Origin: Streptomyces sp. TG1A-60
Lineage (GTDB): Bacteria > Actinomycetota > Actinomycetes > Streptomycetales > Streptomycetaceae
Direction: 5' to 3'
DNA length: 64,000 bases
Assembly: GCF_037201975.1 (NCBI RefSeq)
Contig: NZ_CP147520.1
Span: 5,456,001-5,520,000, forward strand
Under the pieces are notes generated by a model that was not told the origin of the DNA, made no database searches, and saw only the letters and a list, made by a program, of their open reading frames with translations. Numbering within the stretch: the stretch's first letter is position 1; each line of letters opens with the position of its first letter. Positions 9,826-18,369 of this stretch are shown one piece after another. Made by a program: the position numbers and the translations under genes.

Positions 9826-10983
9826 GTGCACATCGGCCTCACCGGACCTGTCGACCTCAGCCCTCTGCTGCCCGCGCTGGACCGCCCGCTTCCCGCCGTC
9901 CCGACGGGGCCCTCCACCGGCTGGCTGGCCCGCACCTGGCTCGACCAGGGCCACCGGGTCACCGTCTTCGCGATGAGCCACGAAGTGACCTCTCGCGCGG
10001 TGTTCGGCTCGGAGCGCCTGCAACTCGTCGTCACGCCGATGCGCCCCTCCAGACAGGTGCGCGATCTCTACAGGTACGAGCGACGGCAGTTGGCAGCCGC
10101 ACTGCGTGAGCACCCAACCGATGTGGTCAGCGCGCACTGGACGTACGAATACGCACGCGCGGCCATCGCCAGCGGCCGCCTCGCCTTCGTCACCGCCAGG
10201 GACACGCCGCTGCGCTGTGCCTGGGAGATGCGCGACGCCTACCGCTGGTTGCGACACACCCAGGCCCTGCCCGCCGTCCACCGTGCCACCGCGCTCAGTG
10301 CCAACAGTCCCTACACCGCACGGCACTTGAGGCGCTGTCTGGGGGTGCGCCGACCGATCGAGGTGATCCCCAACGGAGTGCGGACCGACGCTCTGCCCAC
10401 CCTCTGCGCGCCGCCGCCCGGTGACACGCCCGTGTTCGCCGCGGCTCTGCAGGGCTGGGGGCCGATGAAGAACACCAGGGCGCTGCTGCGGGCCTTCACC
10501 TTGGTACGCACGCGGATCCCGCGCGCCAGGCTGCTGCTCCTGGGCTCGGACCACGGTCCCGGCGGTCCGGCGCAGGCTTGGGCGGCGGCCAGGGAAACCA
10601 CCGCCGGGGTCGAGTTCGCCGGACAACTGCCGCATGCCGCAATGCTGGACCGTCTCGCCACCGAGGCGCACGTGCTCGTCCATCCGTCCCGTCTCGAGTC
10701 CTTCTCCATGATCTGTGCCGAGGCCATGGGCATGGGTCTGCCGGTCGTTGCCGGACGGCGCAGTGGCGCCGTGCCCTGGGTGGTCGGCGACGCCGGCCTG
10801 CTCGTCGACATCGACCGACCCGACCGGATCGCGGAGGCGATGACTGCGCTGGCCCGGGACGACGAGCAGCGGAAGGCTCTCGGCGCGGCGGGGAGGGCTC
10901 GGGTGCGTGGGCACTTCTCGCTGGACGACATCGCGCGGCACTACGTCGACTGGTTCACGACAGCCGATCGGCGTGTGCCCTGA
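9826..10983 (+). CDS. Family 4 glycosyltransferase
   Basis: A 385-residue GT-B transferase, retaining type. The N-terminal half has GWLARTWLDQGHRVTVF. The C-terminal half has VIPNGV, then LPHAAMLDRLATEAHVLVHP and the donor-site ESFSMICAEAMGMGLPVV, giving the E-x7-E motif of GT4. GGAGG lies seven bases before the GTG start. It is the last gene of the rightward block 2793-10983 and faces the next leftward operon, with only 51 bases between the stops. Donor and acceptor are unknown. Confidence 0.87.
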   Translation: MHIGLTGPVDLSPLLPALDRPLPAVPTGPSTGWLARTWLDQGHRVTVFAMSHEVTSRAVFGSERLQLVVTPMRPSRQVRDLYRYERRQLAAALREHPTDVVSAHWTYEYARAAIASGRLAFVTARDTPLRCAWEMRDAYRWLRHTQALPAVHRATALSANSPYTARHLRRCLGVRRPIEVIPNGVRTDALPTLCAPPPGDTPVFAAALQGWGPMKNTRALLRAFTLVRTRIPRARLLLLGSDHGPGGPAQAWAAARETTAGVEFAGQLPHAAMLDRLATEAHVLVHPSRLESFSMICAEAMGMGLPVVAGRRSGAVPWVVGDAGLLVDIDRPDRIAEAMTALARDDEQRKALGAAGRARVRGHFSLDDIARHYVDWFTTADRRVP

Positions 10984-11034
10984 CGTACCGTGCGCCCTCC
11001 TGCCGTGCCGGCCCCGCCGAGTCGACGACGCACC

Positions 11035-12168
11035 TCACGCATCGCCCCGGACAAGGGCTTCCAGACCGGGGACGAACCTGGCGGCCATGTCCTCGACCGT
11101 GTACCGCGTCGCGTCCGCACGACAGGCCTGTCTCAGCTGAGCCAACCGCTCCGGCCGCAGGAGGAGTCCGGCCACAGCGGCCGCATAGCGGTCGGTGTCC
11201 CCGTCGACCACCAGGGCGTTGCGCCCGTCCTCCACATAGTCGAACTCGGGGCCGTGGAAGGGCCAGACACAGGTCACCAGAGGGGTCGCCAGTGCGAAGG
11301 AGTCCACCACGCACAACCCGACCGCCCCCGGTGCCAACATGATGTCCGCGGCGGCGCCGAGCAGCGCCTTGTCCCTCCCGTGGGCGGGCCCGACATGGAT
11401 CACCGCGCCCCCCGCGGCCGCCACCAGATCCCGCTCAGCGCCGTCGCCCGCGACCAACAGCCGGAATCCGGCGACGCGGCGGGCGATCTCCTTCGCCGCG
11501 GTGAGCAGGTAAGGGATCCGCTTGTGGCGGTCGAGCCCGCCGATGTAGAGCCCGGTGAGTCCGGGAGTCAACCCGTATCGCTCGCGGACAGCAGTCAGTT
11601 CGGCTTCCGTGACCGCGTTCGAGGCGGCGGCCAGCGCCGTGGTGTCGAGTGCGTTGCGCACCACCGTGACCCGCTGCGGCGGCACGCCGGCCCGCACCGC
11701 GTACTCACCGCCCGCGTCGGTGTATGCGAAGAACCAGTCGGCCCTGCGGGTCAGCGCGGCCTTGGTCCACCGCGCGGCTGCGCCGTGCCGCACGCAGTGG
11801 GTCCGCCCATGGCCCCACAGCGCGACCGGCGTACTGCGCCTGCGGCGGGCGAGAAGCGGATAGGCGTCGAGCTGGTTCAGAGCCTGAGGGAGGACCAGAG
11901 CGTCACAGGAGCGCGCCAGTCCAGCGAGTGGGCGCCAGACGATCCGGCGGCTGCCGAGCAACCAGTCGCGCTGGGGCAGCTCGACCGCTCCGGGCAGTAC
12001 GACATTGTCGCGGCGGGCCACCCAGTCACCGGTCGGCGCGCCGTGGGCAACGGTCAACTCGATGCCCCGACGGGCCAGTTCATCGGCGAGTCGGGCATAG
12101 AAGGGGAGTCGGTACGCGGTCAGGTACGGCTGCACGAAGGTGACGCGAGCCTTCCTCGTGCCGGTCAT
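11035..12168 (-). CDS. Family 4 glycosyltransferase
   Basis: A 377-residue GT-B protein. It opens RVTFVQPYLTAYRLPFYARL, common in GT4 enzymes that begin with an FVQP-type strand, and has GLYIGGLDRHKRI at the start of the C-terminal domain and LLVAGDGAERDLV. The usual E-x7-E is replaced by APGAVGLCVVDSFALATPLV, where an Asp stands in the second acidic position, so activity or mechanism may differ. Its ATG overlaps the stop of the upstream GT4 gene (ATGA). It is the last gene of a three-gene leftward operon. Confidence 0.82.
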   Translation of the reverse strand: MTGTRKARVTFVQPYLTAYRLPFYARLADELARRGIELTVAHGAPTGDWVARRDNVVLPGAVELPQRDWLLGSRRIVWRPLAGLARSCDALVLPQALNQLDAYPLLARRRRSTPVALWGHGRTHCVRHGAAARWTKAALTRRADWFFAYTDAGGEYAVRAGVPPQRVTVVRNALDTTALAAASNAVTEAELTAVRERYGLTPGLTGLYIGGLDRHKRIPYLLTAAKEIARRVAGFRLLVAGDGAERDLVAAAGGAVIHVGPAHGRDKALLGAAADIMLAPGAVGLCVVDSFALATPLVTCVWPFHGPEFDYVEDGRNALVVDGDTDRYAAAVAGLLLRPERLAQLRQACRADATRYTVEDMAARFVPGLEALVRGDA

Positions 12169-13325
12169 GCCCGGTCCAGGGCTTTCGGCGCACCGCAGAG
12201 TTCACCGTAGAGCTGGACCACACGTGTGGTCCAGATCTGCTCGCTGTATGCCTCCTCGTAGACTCGTCGACAGTGGTCACGCAGCCCCGGGAACCGGCTC
12301 GCCGCCTCGCGCAGCACCTGGTTCAGCGGGTCGTCCCAGGCGGTGACGGTTCCGGTGCCCTCGCCCCGTACCGCGCCGGGCGCGGCCGATCCCTCGAAGG
12401 TGAGCACCGGCAGACCGGCGGCGAGCGCCTCGATGTACACGAGGGGGACAGCGCCCTCGTAGCAACGGCTCGAAAAGACGAGGCCGCGGTACCCCGGCAG
12501 CCGGCGACGCAGTTCGGTGCGCTCGAGCGCACCGTGGAACCGCACCGAGCGGGGTGCGGCTGCCCGGCAGGCCTCTTCCAGCGGGCCGTTTCCGATGACG
12601 TCCAGCAGCTCGTCGGCCGGCCAGCGTCGCAGCAGTTCAAGGATGCCCTTCTCCGTGGTGAGCCTGCCGACGTACACCCAGCGTTCTCCCGGCTCGGCGT
12701 CCGTACCGTTCACTCCGGGCACGAAGTTGGGGATGAGCGCCAGGCGCCGCTCGTCCACCCCGGCTGCGGCGTAGGTGGCACGGCTGAGCCCGGAGAGGAC
12801 CACCAACCGGTCGGCGCGACGCAACAGAGGGTCGGCAGTGGGGCCGCGGCGTCCAGCCCAGGCCAGCGGCAGCGTGGCGAGCCGGGACCCGCGGTAGCAG
12901 CCCGCGCGAAGCCCTGCCCAGCGGTCGCCGTCCGGGCAGCGGGTGCAGACCGCGCCGTCGCGGTAGAGCGTCGCTGCCGCGCACAGTGGGCGGAAGTTGT
13001 GCAGGGTCGCCACGAGCGGGCCGTGCCAATCGGTCACCCAGGCCCGGCCGAAGTTGGGGAAGAGATTGTGGACGTGCACGACGTCCGGGGCGAAGGCCCG
13101 CAGGTCGGAGAGCGGCGAACGGCCGCGCCCGCCCGCCACGGTGACCGCGCAGCGCATCGCGTACAGCGGCTGGCGCTGCAGCTCGTCGGTGTGTGCGGCG
13201 ACCATCCGAACCTCGTGTCCGGCCCTGCGTAGCGCCTCCGCCTGGTCGAGGGGGGCCTCGTTCTCGCCGCCGGGAGCGGAGGAACGGTAGAAGCTGTGGA
13301 CGAGTGCGATCCGCAGCGGCTTCAT
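12165..13325 (-). CDS. Family 4 glycosyltransferase
   Basis: A 386-residue GT-B transferase. The N-terminus IALVHSFYRSSAPGGENE carries the glycine-rich acceptor loop. HVHNLFPNFG follows, then a Cys-containing insert (CTRCPDGDRW) seen in several actinobacterial GT4 proteins. The C-terminal domain has YVGRLTTEKGILELL and YEGAVPLVYIEALAAGLPVL with the E-x7-E donor site. The ATG at 13325 overlaps the FkbM stop as ATGA; upstream in-frame sequence belongs to the antisense of that gene. It is coupled to its neighbours on both sides. Confidence 0.87.
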   Translation of the reverse strand: MKPLRIALVHSFYRSSAPGGENEAPLDQAEALRRAGHEVRMVAAHTDELQRQPLYAMRCAVTVAGGRGRSPLSDLRAFAPDVVHVHNLFPNFGRAWVTDWHGPLVATLHNFRPLCAAATLYRDGAVCTRCPDGDRWAGLRAGCYRGSRLATLPLAWAGRRGPTADPLLRRADRLVVLSGLSRATYAAAGVDERRLALIPNFVPGVNGTDAEPGERWVYVGRLTTEKGILELLRRWPADELLDVIGNGPLEEACRAAAPRSVRFHGALERTELRRRLPGYRGLVFSSRCYEGAVPLVYIEALAAGLPVLTFEGSAAPGAVRGEGTGTVTAWDDPLNQVLREAASRFPGLRDHCRRVYEEAYSEQIWTTRVVQLYGELCGAPKALDRA

Positions 13326-14062
13326 ACGTGCGCCGCCTGTCGTTCGCGGAAGAGCACCACATCGCATTGCAGCATCTGGCCCGACTTCGGGTCGGTGAAG
13401 CCGGGGACGACGGACATCAGGGTGAGGCCGAGCTCGGCCTGGAGGAGGGCCAGTGCCTCGTTGAACAGCAGCCCGCCCTCGTACAGCGGGACGAAGGACG
13501 TCTCGGTCTGGACACCGACGCATTCCGCCGTGTGCTTGCCCGCACCACGCAGCACGTGTCCCTCGTAACCCTGGACGTCCATCTTCAGGAAGACCCGCTC
13601 GCCGGGAATGACGAGCTGCTCCCACAGCTCGTCGAGCCGACGGACCTCGGCGGTCTGCTCACCGGTGTAGGCGGCATGGGGGGCGGCCTGCGAGTGGCGC
13701 TCCAGCATGGGGAGGACGGAGCTGCTGGCGCCCGAGTTGCCCGCGACATTCATCACGGTGGTGCCACTGCGGTCGCCGAGCGCGAACGGCAGCACGGTCC
13801 AGGACGGGTCCGACGACGCCCGGCGGCGCAGTTCGGTGCCCGGCCCGTTGAGCGGCTCGAAGGAGATGATGCGGCCTCGGTAGCCGCCGTGGCGGAGCAT
13901 CGTCGCGTAGCCGCCGCAGTGTGCGCCCGCGTCGATGACCACGCTGATCTCGAACTTCTGCAGGAGTTGGACGAGTCGCTGACCCGACCAGTTCGCTGGA
14001 TAACGGGTGATGTCGATACCGAGCCGCTGTACTGCGCTGCGCGCGCGGTGGAGGAGGGTCAC
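13322..14062 (-). CDS. FkbM-family methyltransferase (third, divergent type)
   Basis: Predicted SAM-dependent methyltransferase of 246 residues. The core is VVIDAGAHCGGYATML, ISFEPLNG, VFLKMDVQGYEGHVL and a C-terminal CDVVLFRE. It is not a close copy of the two other FkbM proteins here and belongs to the subgroup with KMDVQGYE. GTG at 14062 is preferred because AAGGAG lies nine bases upstream; a longer frame to 14200 adds a Cys-rich, implausible leader. It is the first gene of the leftward operon FkbM-GT4-GT4. Confidence 0.85.
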   Translation of the reverse strand: MTLLHRARSAVQRLGIDITRYPANWSGQRLVQLLQKFEISVVIDAGAHCGGYATMLRHGGYRGRIISFEPLNGPGTELRRRASSDPSWTVLPFALGDRSGTTVMNVAGNSGASSSVLPMLERHSQAAPHAAYTGEQTAEVRRLDELWEQLVIPGERVFLKMDVQGYEGHVLRGAGKHTAECVGVQTETSFVPLYEGGLLFNEALALLQAELGLTLMSVVPGFTDPKSGQMLQCDVVLFRERQAAHV

Positions 14063-14364
14063 GTCGTACTGCTCCTTTGCCTGCTGTCCAGAGAAACGGG
14101 GGCACTCGCACAGCCCCCGCCGACGCATCCGGTGCTGGCACGGTGGGGTCGGGTTCGCAGTGATGCAGGAGCGCGCGTCTGCATTCCGTATTTGCTCCAA
14201 CCGTCCACACCTTAGTGCGCTTTACTCACATACCCGGAAGGTGACACGACCGGCTCTTCGCTCGTCCGGCGTTCAAAAGATCCGTCGCCGGGCCCGATTC
14301 GCAGTGCCGAACGCGTGAATTCCGCCATGTCCGGTCTCATCGTCCCCTCCGGGGCGGATACGGC
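14063..14364. promoter_or_regulatory. Divergent promoter region
   Basis: About 300 bases separate the leftward FkbM operon from the rightward methyltransferase gene. It has no gene of its own. The relatively AT-rich part around 14210-14240 (CTTTACTCACATACC) is the best place for promoters. I saw no convincing operator. Confidence 0.4.
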
Positions 14365-15195
14365 ATGCATAGCGTGTCGTGCGTGACGACCACTTCAACC
14401 AAGCCTTCCATGGGGCAGTTGCAGGAGCAGGGACACGGCGACGGGCACGACTACGCCAAGGGTTCGCCGCACATCCGCCACCACAGCGTCCGCGAGCGCG
14501 TGATCGCAGAGCTGCACACCCTCGTGGGGGAGGTCATCGACCTGAACGGGGAATGCCGGGTGCTGGAACTCGGCGCCGGGCACGGCACCTTCACCGATCA
14601 TCTGTTGGCGGCCGGCGCCGAGGTCGAGATGACGGAGATGAGTGCGCCCAGCGCGGCCGTTCTGCGGCAGCGCTTCCGGCACAACCCCAGGGTCACGGTG
14701 ATCCATGACCCTGACGGTCGGGCGGCCTGTGACGGGGGTCCCCTCGGCGCTGTCGTATGCATCTCCGTGCTGCACCACATTCCGGACTACCTCGGCACCG
14801 TCCAGCGGCTTGTCGAGCGCATCGTGCCCGGCGGTGGGTTCCTCAGCATCCAGGACCCGCTCTGGTATCCGCGGCGGTCCGGAATCTCCATGGGAAAGGA
14901 CCGCAGCGCCTACCTGCTCTGGCGGCTGGGACAGGGTGAATTCCGCCGCGGTTTCGCCACCCGGATGCGCCGCTTGCGCGGAGTGCACGACGAAACAAAT
15001 GAGGCCGACATGGTCGAGTACCACGTCGTGCGCAACGGTGTGGACGAGGATGCTCTGTGCGGGCTGCTTGCGCCCGCTTTCGAGGAGACGGAGTTGCGGC
15101 GCTACTGGTCCACGCAGTCCGGGATGCTGCAAAGCATCGGCGAACGGATCGGGCCACCTAATATGTTCGGAATCGTTGCCCGGAATCGTCGCTGA
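14365..15195 (+). CDS. Class I SAM-dependent methyltransferase
   Basis: A 276-residue protein with motif I VLELGAGHGTFTDHLL, acidic strand EMTEMSAPS, and motif IV/post-IV region VVCISVLHHIPDY followed by IVPGGGFLSIQDPLW. This is the Methyltransf_11/25 pattern. After the core comes a 100-residue region rich in Arg and aromatic residues, probably for substrate recognition. The start is uncertain: ATG 14365 or GTG 14383. It is a single gene between a divergent promoter and a strong convergent terminator. The substrate could be a sugar intermediate, but nothing in the protein proves it. Confidence 0.8.
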   Translation: MHSVSCVTTTSTKPSMGQLQEQGHGDGHDYAKGSPHIRHHSVRERVIAELHTLVGEVIDLNGECRVLELGAGHGTFTDHLLAAGAEVEMTEMSAPSAAVLRQRFRHNPRVTVIHDPDGRAACDGGPLGAVVCISVLHHIPDYLGTVQRLVERIVPGGGFLSIQDPLWYPRRSGISMGKDRSAYLLWRLGQGEFRRGFATRMRRLRGVHDETNEADMVEYHVVRNGVDEDALCGLLAPAFEETELRRYWSTQSGMLQSIGERIGPPNMFGIVARNRR

Positions 15196-15230
15196 AATGC
15201 GCCTGCGTTGACGGCCTGTCGGCCGGGATC

Positions 15231-15270
15231 CGAACCGCCGTCCACCGCCGAAGCGGTGCACGGCGGTTCG
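15231..15270. terminator. Bidirectional hairpin terminator
   Basis: An 11-base perfect stem (CGAACCGCCGT at 15231-15241 with its complement at 15260-15270) encloses a second 6-base stem, CACCGC/GCGGTG, closed by a CGAA tetraloop. The whole forms one 40-base hairpin midway between two convergent methyltransferase genes. There is no long T-run, which is common for Streptomyces terminators. It probably stops transcription from both sides. Confidence 0.75.
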
Positions 15271-15308
15271 CAGTCCGGTGAAAGGTCCGAGGTTCGGGTC
15301 TGTCTGCT

Positions 15309-16085
15309 TCAGCCGTGGCCTGCTCTGCTGACCGCCACCAGTGACTTCGGCAGTCCAGCGATGCGTTCGGGCCAGATTTCGGAGTGGGGGAAGCACCGGC
15401 GCATCCCGGTGAAGTCCAGCAATTCCACCCATGCCGCGTCGTCGACGGCGGCTCCGAGGCCGGTGGACCTGGTGTGGCCGAAGGGCCAGCGGACCGAGAC
15501 CTCGGCGCGTGCCCTGAGGGGGAGGAACTGGAATCCGGGGAAGAGCCAGTGCGGTTCGACAGGAAAGTATCGGTACGGGGTCTGAATCCAGTGCTGGTCC
15601 GACATCGTGTGTACTGTCTCGGCCAGGCGCAGCCGGTTGGCGTGACCACCGACATGCTCCAGGAGGGAGTTCGAGTACACGAGGTCGAATCGCTCCTTGA
15701 CCAGCAGGGCGGGAAGAGCACAGGCGTCACCGACGACGGCCGTGACACCCGGCTCGTCGGCCGACAGGGTCTTCGGATCCAGGTTGACGGTGACGACTTG
15801 GGCCGGTCTCACCGGGACGAGTCGCCACGCCTCGGGCACTCCACCGAGGTCGAGCACGCGCATGTCGCTCAGCGTCGGGAACCGTCGCAGCAGTTCTGCC
15901 CAGCGCTTGGTACGGGCCCGGTGGGAGAGGGAGCCCGGCCTGCCGGGATCGCTGACCACGTTCCGGATCGATGTGCGTGCCAAGGCAGTTGCTGACCTCA
16001 GGCGTGAGCCGGCGGAAGGGGATGCGGCGCCGCACGCCCGCGCGCTGCCTGCCGCGTCTGTTGCTTCTGTTGCGCGCGTGGTCAC
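15309..16085 (-). CDS. Class I SAM-dependent methyltransferase
   Basis: A 258-residue protein. After a low-complexity Ala/Ser/Arg N-terminus of about 45 residues, the SAM core reads RVLDLGGVPEAW, VVTVNLDP, AVVGDACALPALL and FDLVYSNSLLEHVGG. This subgroup often accompanies glycosyltransferases in sugar clusters. It also contains an aromatic segment YRYFPVEPHWLFPGFQ typical of it. GTG at 16085 has AGGAGG six bases upstream. It follows the WecG/TagA/CpsF gene after 158 bases, in the same direction, and ends at the strong hairpin terminator. Confidence 0.82.
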   Translation of the reverse strand: MTTRATEATDAAGSARACGAASPSAGSRLRSATALARTSIRNVVSDPGRPGSLSHRARTKRWAELLRRFPTLSDMRVLDLGGVPEAWRLVPVRPAQVVTVNLDPKTLSADEPGVTAVVGDACALPALLVKERFDLVYSNSLLEHVGGHANRLRLAETVHTMSDQHWIQTPYRYFPVEPHWLFPGFQFLPLRARAEVSVRWPFGHTRSTGLGAAVDDAAWVELLDFTGMRRCFPHSEIWPERIAGLPKSLVAVSRAGHG

Positions 16086-16243
16086 GTCAGGCCTCCTGGG
16101 ACGGGCGCAATGGCCGTTGCATTTCCTGGTGCGGCGAGGGGCCGATCACCTCGGGGGTCGGCGACTGCCGTTCGAAGGCCGACGCCGCCCGGGGACGGCG
16201 TGGCCGCTCGAACGAGGCGCCTGGTGGGGCTTCCTGCGCCATG

Positions 16244-17179
16244 TCATCGGGCCTCGGACACTCGAACACTCGGACCCGTGGGGCGTCCGGCGTCACAGGG
16301 CGCCATTCCCCGTACAGTGCGTGGGCTCGCGGTGCTCCCGCCGACCGTAGCCTGCCGGGTCACCCCCCACAGGAACCGCGCGTTGCCGAACACGTACCGC
16401 CGCCACAGGCGGCGCGGCTCGCAGCCGAGACGGAACAGCCATTCCAACCCGTTGTGCTGCATCCAGGGCGGCGCCTGGCGCTTGGCGCCGGCGATGAAGT
16501 CGAAGGCCGCACCCACGGCCACGGCGACCACGGGCAGTTCGGCGCACAGTTCGGCGGCCCAGCGGTCCTGTTTGGGCGTGCCGAGGCCCACCCAGACGAT
16601 GTCCGCTCCCGCGGCGCGGATGTCCGCCGCTTGTTGCCGCAGTTCTTGGGCGGTCAACGGGCGAAAGGGCGGGGAGCAGGTGCCGGTGATCCGTGTCCGG
16701 GGGAAGCGCCTCTCCAGTTCCCGGTGCAGTGCGTCCAGTACGTCGGGCGTGGAGCCGAGGAGGTAGTGCCGCAGGTCGGTGTGCTGGCTCAGGGCGAAGA
16801 CGTCCAGAAGGAGGTCGGGGCCGTACACGCGGGTGCCGGGGAGGGTGTCGTCGCGGTGGAGAAGCTGGCTGGCCCAGGCGACCGACTGTCCGTCGGGCAG
16901 GTTCAGGGAGGCCGAGCGGAGGATGCCGTGGAGTTCGGGGTCCCGGTCGGCGAGGGCGAGCGTGTAGGCGTTGGACAGGTGTACGTCACTGCCGCGCTGC
17001 ATGCCGGAGGCGCCGGGTCCGTCGGTGAGCCCATCACGTGCCTCGCGCATCCGACCGGCCAGGTGCACGACATGGCGGGCCGCGCTGTCGCGGGTGTGCG
17101 CGGTGATGGGCACACCGAGGCACTCGACCACGGGAGCCGCCGGCACCGGTGTCGTCCGGCTGCTCGGAGGGGCGGTCAT
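16244..17179 (-). CDS. WecG/TagA/CpsF family glycosyltransferase
   Basis: A 311-residue GT26-type enzyme that adds, typically, the second sugar to undecaprenyl-PP-sugar. Seen motifs are HLSNAYTLALADRD, LNLPDGQSVAWASQ, RVYGPDLLLDVF, VWVGLGTPKQDRWA and VGAAFDFIAGAKRQAP, followed by GLEWLFRLGCEPRRLWRRYV. The order and spacing match the family. The start at 17179 overlaps the stop of the decarboxylase gene as ATGA. It fits directly downstream of the phosphoglycosyltransferase step encoded at 18370-19029. Confidence 0.9.
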   Translation of the reverse strand: MTAPPSSRTTPVPAAPVVECLGVPITAHTRDSAARHVVHLAGRMREARDGLTDGPGASGMQRGSDVHLSNAYTLALADRDPELHGILRSASLNLPDGQSVAWASQLLHRDDTLPGTRVYGPDLLLDVFALSQHTDLRHYLLGSTPDVLDALHRELERRFPRTRITGTCSPPFRPLTAQELRQQAADIRAAGADIVWVGLGTPKQDRWAAELCAELPVVAVAVGAAFDFIAGAKRQAPPWMQHNGLEWLFRLGCEPRRLWRRYVFGNARFLWGVTRQATVGGSTASPRTVRGMAPCDAGRPTGPSVRVSEAR

Positions 17180-18177
17180 GAGCGGACGGCTTCGGTGCTC
17201 GGCGTGGACCCGGCGGGCCGCGTGCCGCTCCCGGCGAAGTCGTCGGGGGCCAGACGCCGGCGGAAGTCGGTGATGGTGTCGCACAGGCCGCGTTCCACGG
17301 GAGTCGTGGGCTCCCAGTTCAGCAGTTCGCGGGCCAGGGTGATGTCCGGACGCCGTCGCTCGGGGTCGTCCTGGGGACGCGGGGTGAGCATGATCTCGGA
17401 GCCGGACCGGGTGAGCTTGCCGATCCACTGCGCCAGCTCCAGCATGGAGACCTCGTGGGGATTGCCCAGGTTGACGGGTCCGCAGTGGTCGCTGGCCAGC
17501 ATGAGAAGCAGGCCTTCGACCACGTCGTCGACGTAGCACAGGGACCTGGTCTGGCTGCCGTCGCCGGTGACCGTGATCGGCTCGCCGCGCAGCGCCTGGC
17601 GGATGAATGTGGGGATCGCCCGTCCGTCGTCCGGGCGCATCCGCGGCCCGAAGGTGTTGAAGATGCGCACGATCTTGGCGTCCACACCGCGGCTCCTGCG
17701 GTACGCCATCGTCAGTGCCTCACCGAAGCGCTTCGCCTCGTCGTACACCGAACGCGGGCCCACGGGGTTCACATGTCCCCAGTAGCTCTCCGGCTGAGGA
17801 TGGATCAGGGGGTCGCCGTACGACTCCGAGGTGGAGGTCAGCAGGAAGCGGGCGCCCTTGGCGGCGGCCAGGTCCAAGGCGTGCCAGGTGCCGGCCGAGC
17901 CCACTCGGAGTGTCTCCAGAGGCAGTCTCAGGTAGTCCGCGGGCGAGGCTGGTGAAGCCATGTGGAAGACGGCGTCCACCGGCCCCGGCTCGTCCACGCC
18001 CTGGGTGATGTCCCCGTGGCGGAACTGGAAGTGCCGGTCGCCCATGAGGTGCTCGATGTTCTCGGGGCTGGAAGTCAGGAAGTTGTCCACGCAGAGCACG
18101 TCGTGGTCCGCCTGAAGCAGCCGCTCGCACAGATGGGAGCCGATGAACCCGGCCCCACCCGTCACTACTGCACGCAT
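17176..18177 (-). CDS. UDP-glucuronate decarboxylase-like SDR
   Basis: A 333-residue extended short-chain dehydrogenase that most resembles UDP-xylose synthase. It has VVTGGAGFIGSHLCERLL, then HMASPASPADYLRLPLETLR, TSTSESYGDP, and the catalytic YDEAKRFGEAL. It ends with the substrate-domain motif NLGNPHEVSMLELA, common in UXS proteins. It would convert UDP-GlcA to UDP-xylose (or a 4-keto pentose). The ATG at 18177 has GAGAGGA just upstream; a longer frame to 18222 is less likely. It heads a leftward operon with the WecG-like gene. UXS normally needs UDP-GlcA, and no clear UDP-glucose dehydrogenase is in the window. Confidence 0.83.
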   Translation of the reverse strand: MRAVVTGGAGFIGSHLCERLLQADHDVLCVDNFLTSSPENIEHLMGDRHFQFRHGDITQGVDEPGPVDAVFHMASPASPADYLRLPLETLRVGSAGTWHALDLAAAKGARFLLTSTSESYGDPLIHPQPESYWGHVNPVGPRSVYDEAKRFGEALTMAYRRSRGVDAKIVRIFNTFGPRMRPDDGRAIPTFIRQALRGEPITVTGDGSQTRSLCYVDDVVEGLLLMLASDHCGPVNLGNPHEVSMLELAQWIGKLTRSGSEIMLTPRPQDDPERRRPDITLARELLNWEPTTPVERGLCDTITDFRRRLAPDDFAGSGTRPAGSTPSTEAVRS

Positions 18178-18369
18178 GCAGGTCCTCTCGGCCGCCCCGC
18201 CCAGACTGGTGGACGAGGGCAAGCGTCGGTGTCATTGCCGAAGCTCGGATTGATGTCGTGTTTCTATTCATTAGTCAGAATTGAACCGATTGAGACGTCG
18301 TGCGGGTCGAAATGCCCCTAGTCAGGGCAGGTTTCACCCGTTCTGCCGTAGAAGGCGAAGGGATGCGGA
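18178..18369. promoter_or_regulatory. Divergent promoter region
   Basis: This 192-base region separates the leftward decarboxylase operon from the rightward operon that begins with the initiating sugar transferase. It contains one of the most AT-rich patches of the locus (about 18250-18295, including TATTCATTAGTCAGAATTGA). Promoters for both operons are probably here. Divergent control of synthesis and assembly genes is an inference. Confidence 0.45.

Noticed and set aside
8209..10941. Minus-strand open frame of about 900 codons
   Set aside because: It is antisense to the flippase and GT4 genes, both with good motifs and start signals. A shadow frame.
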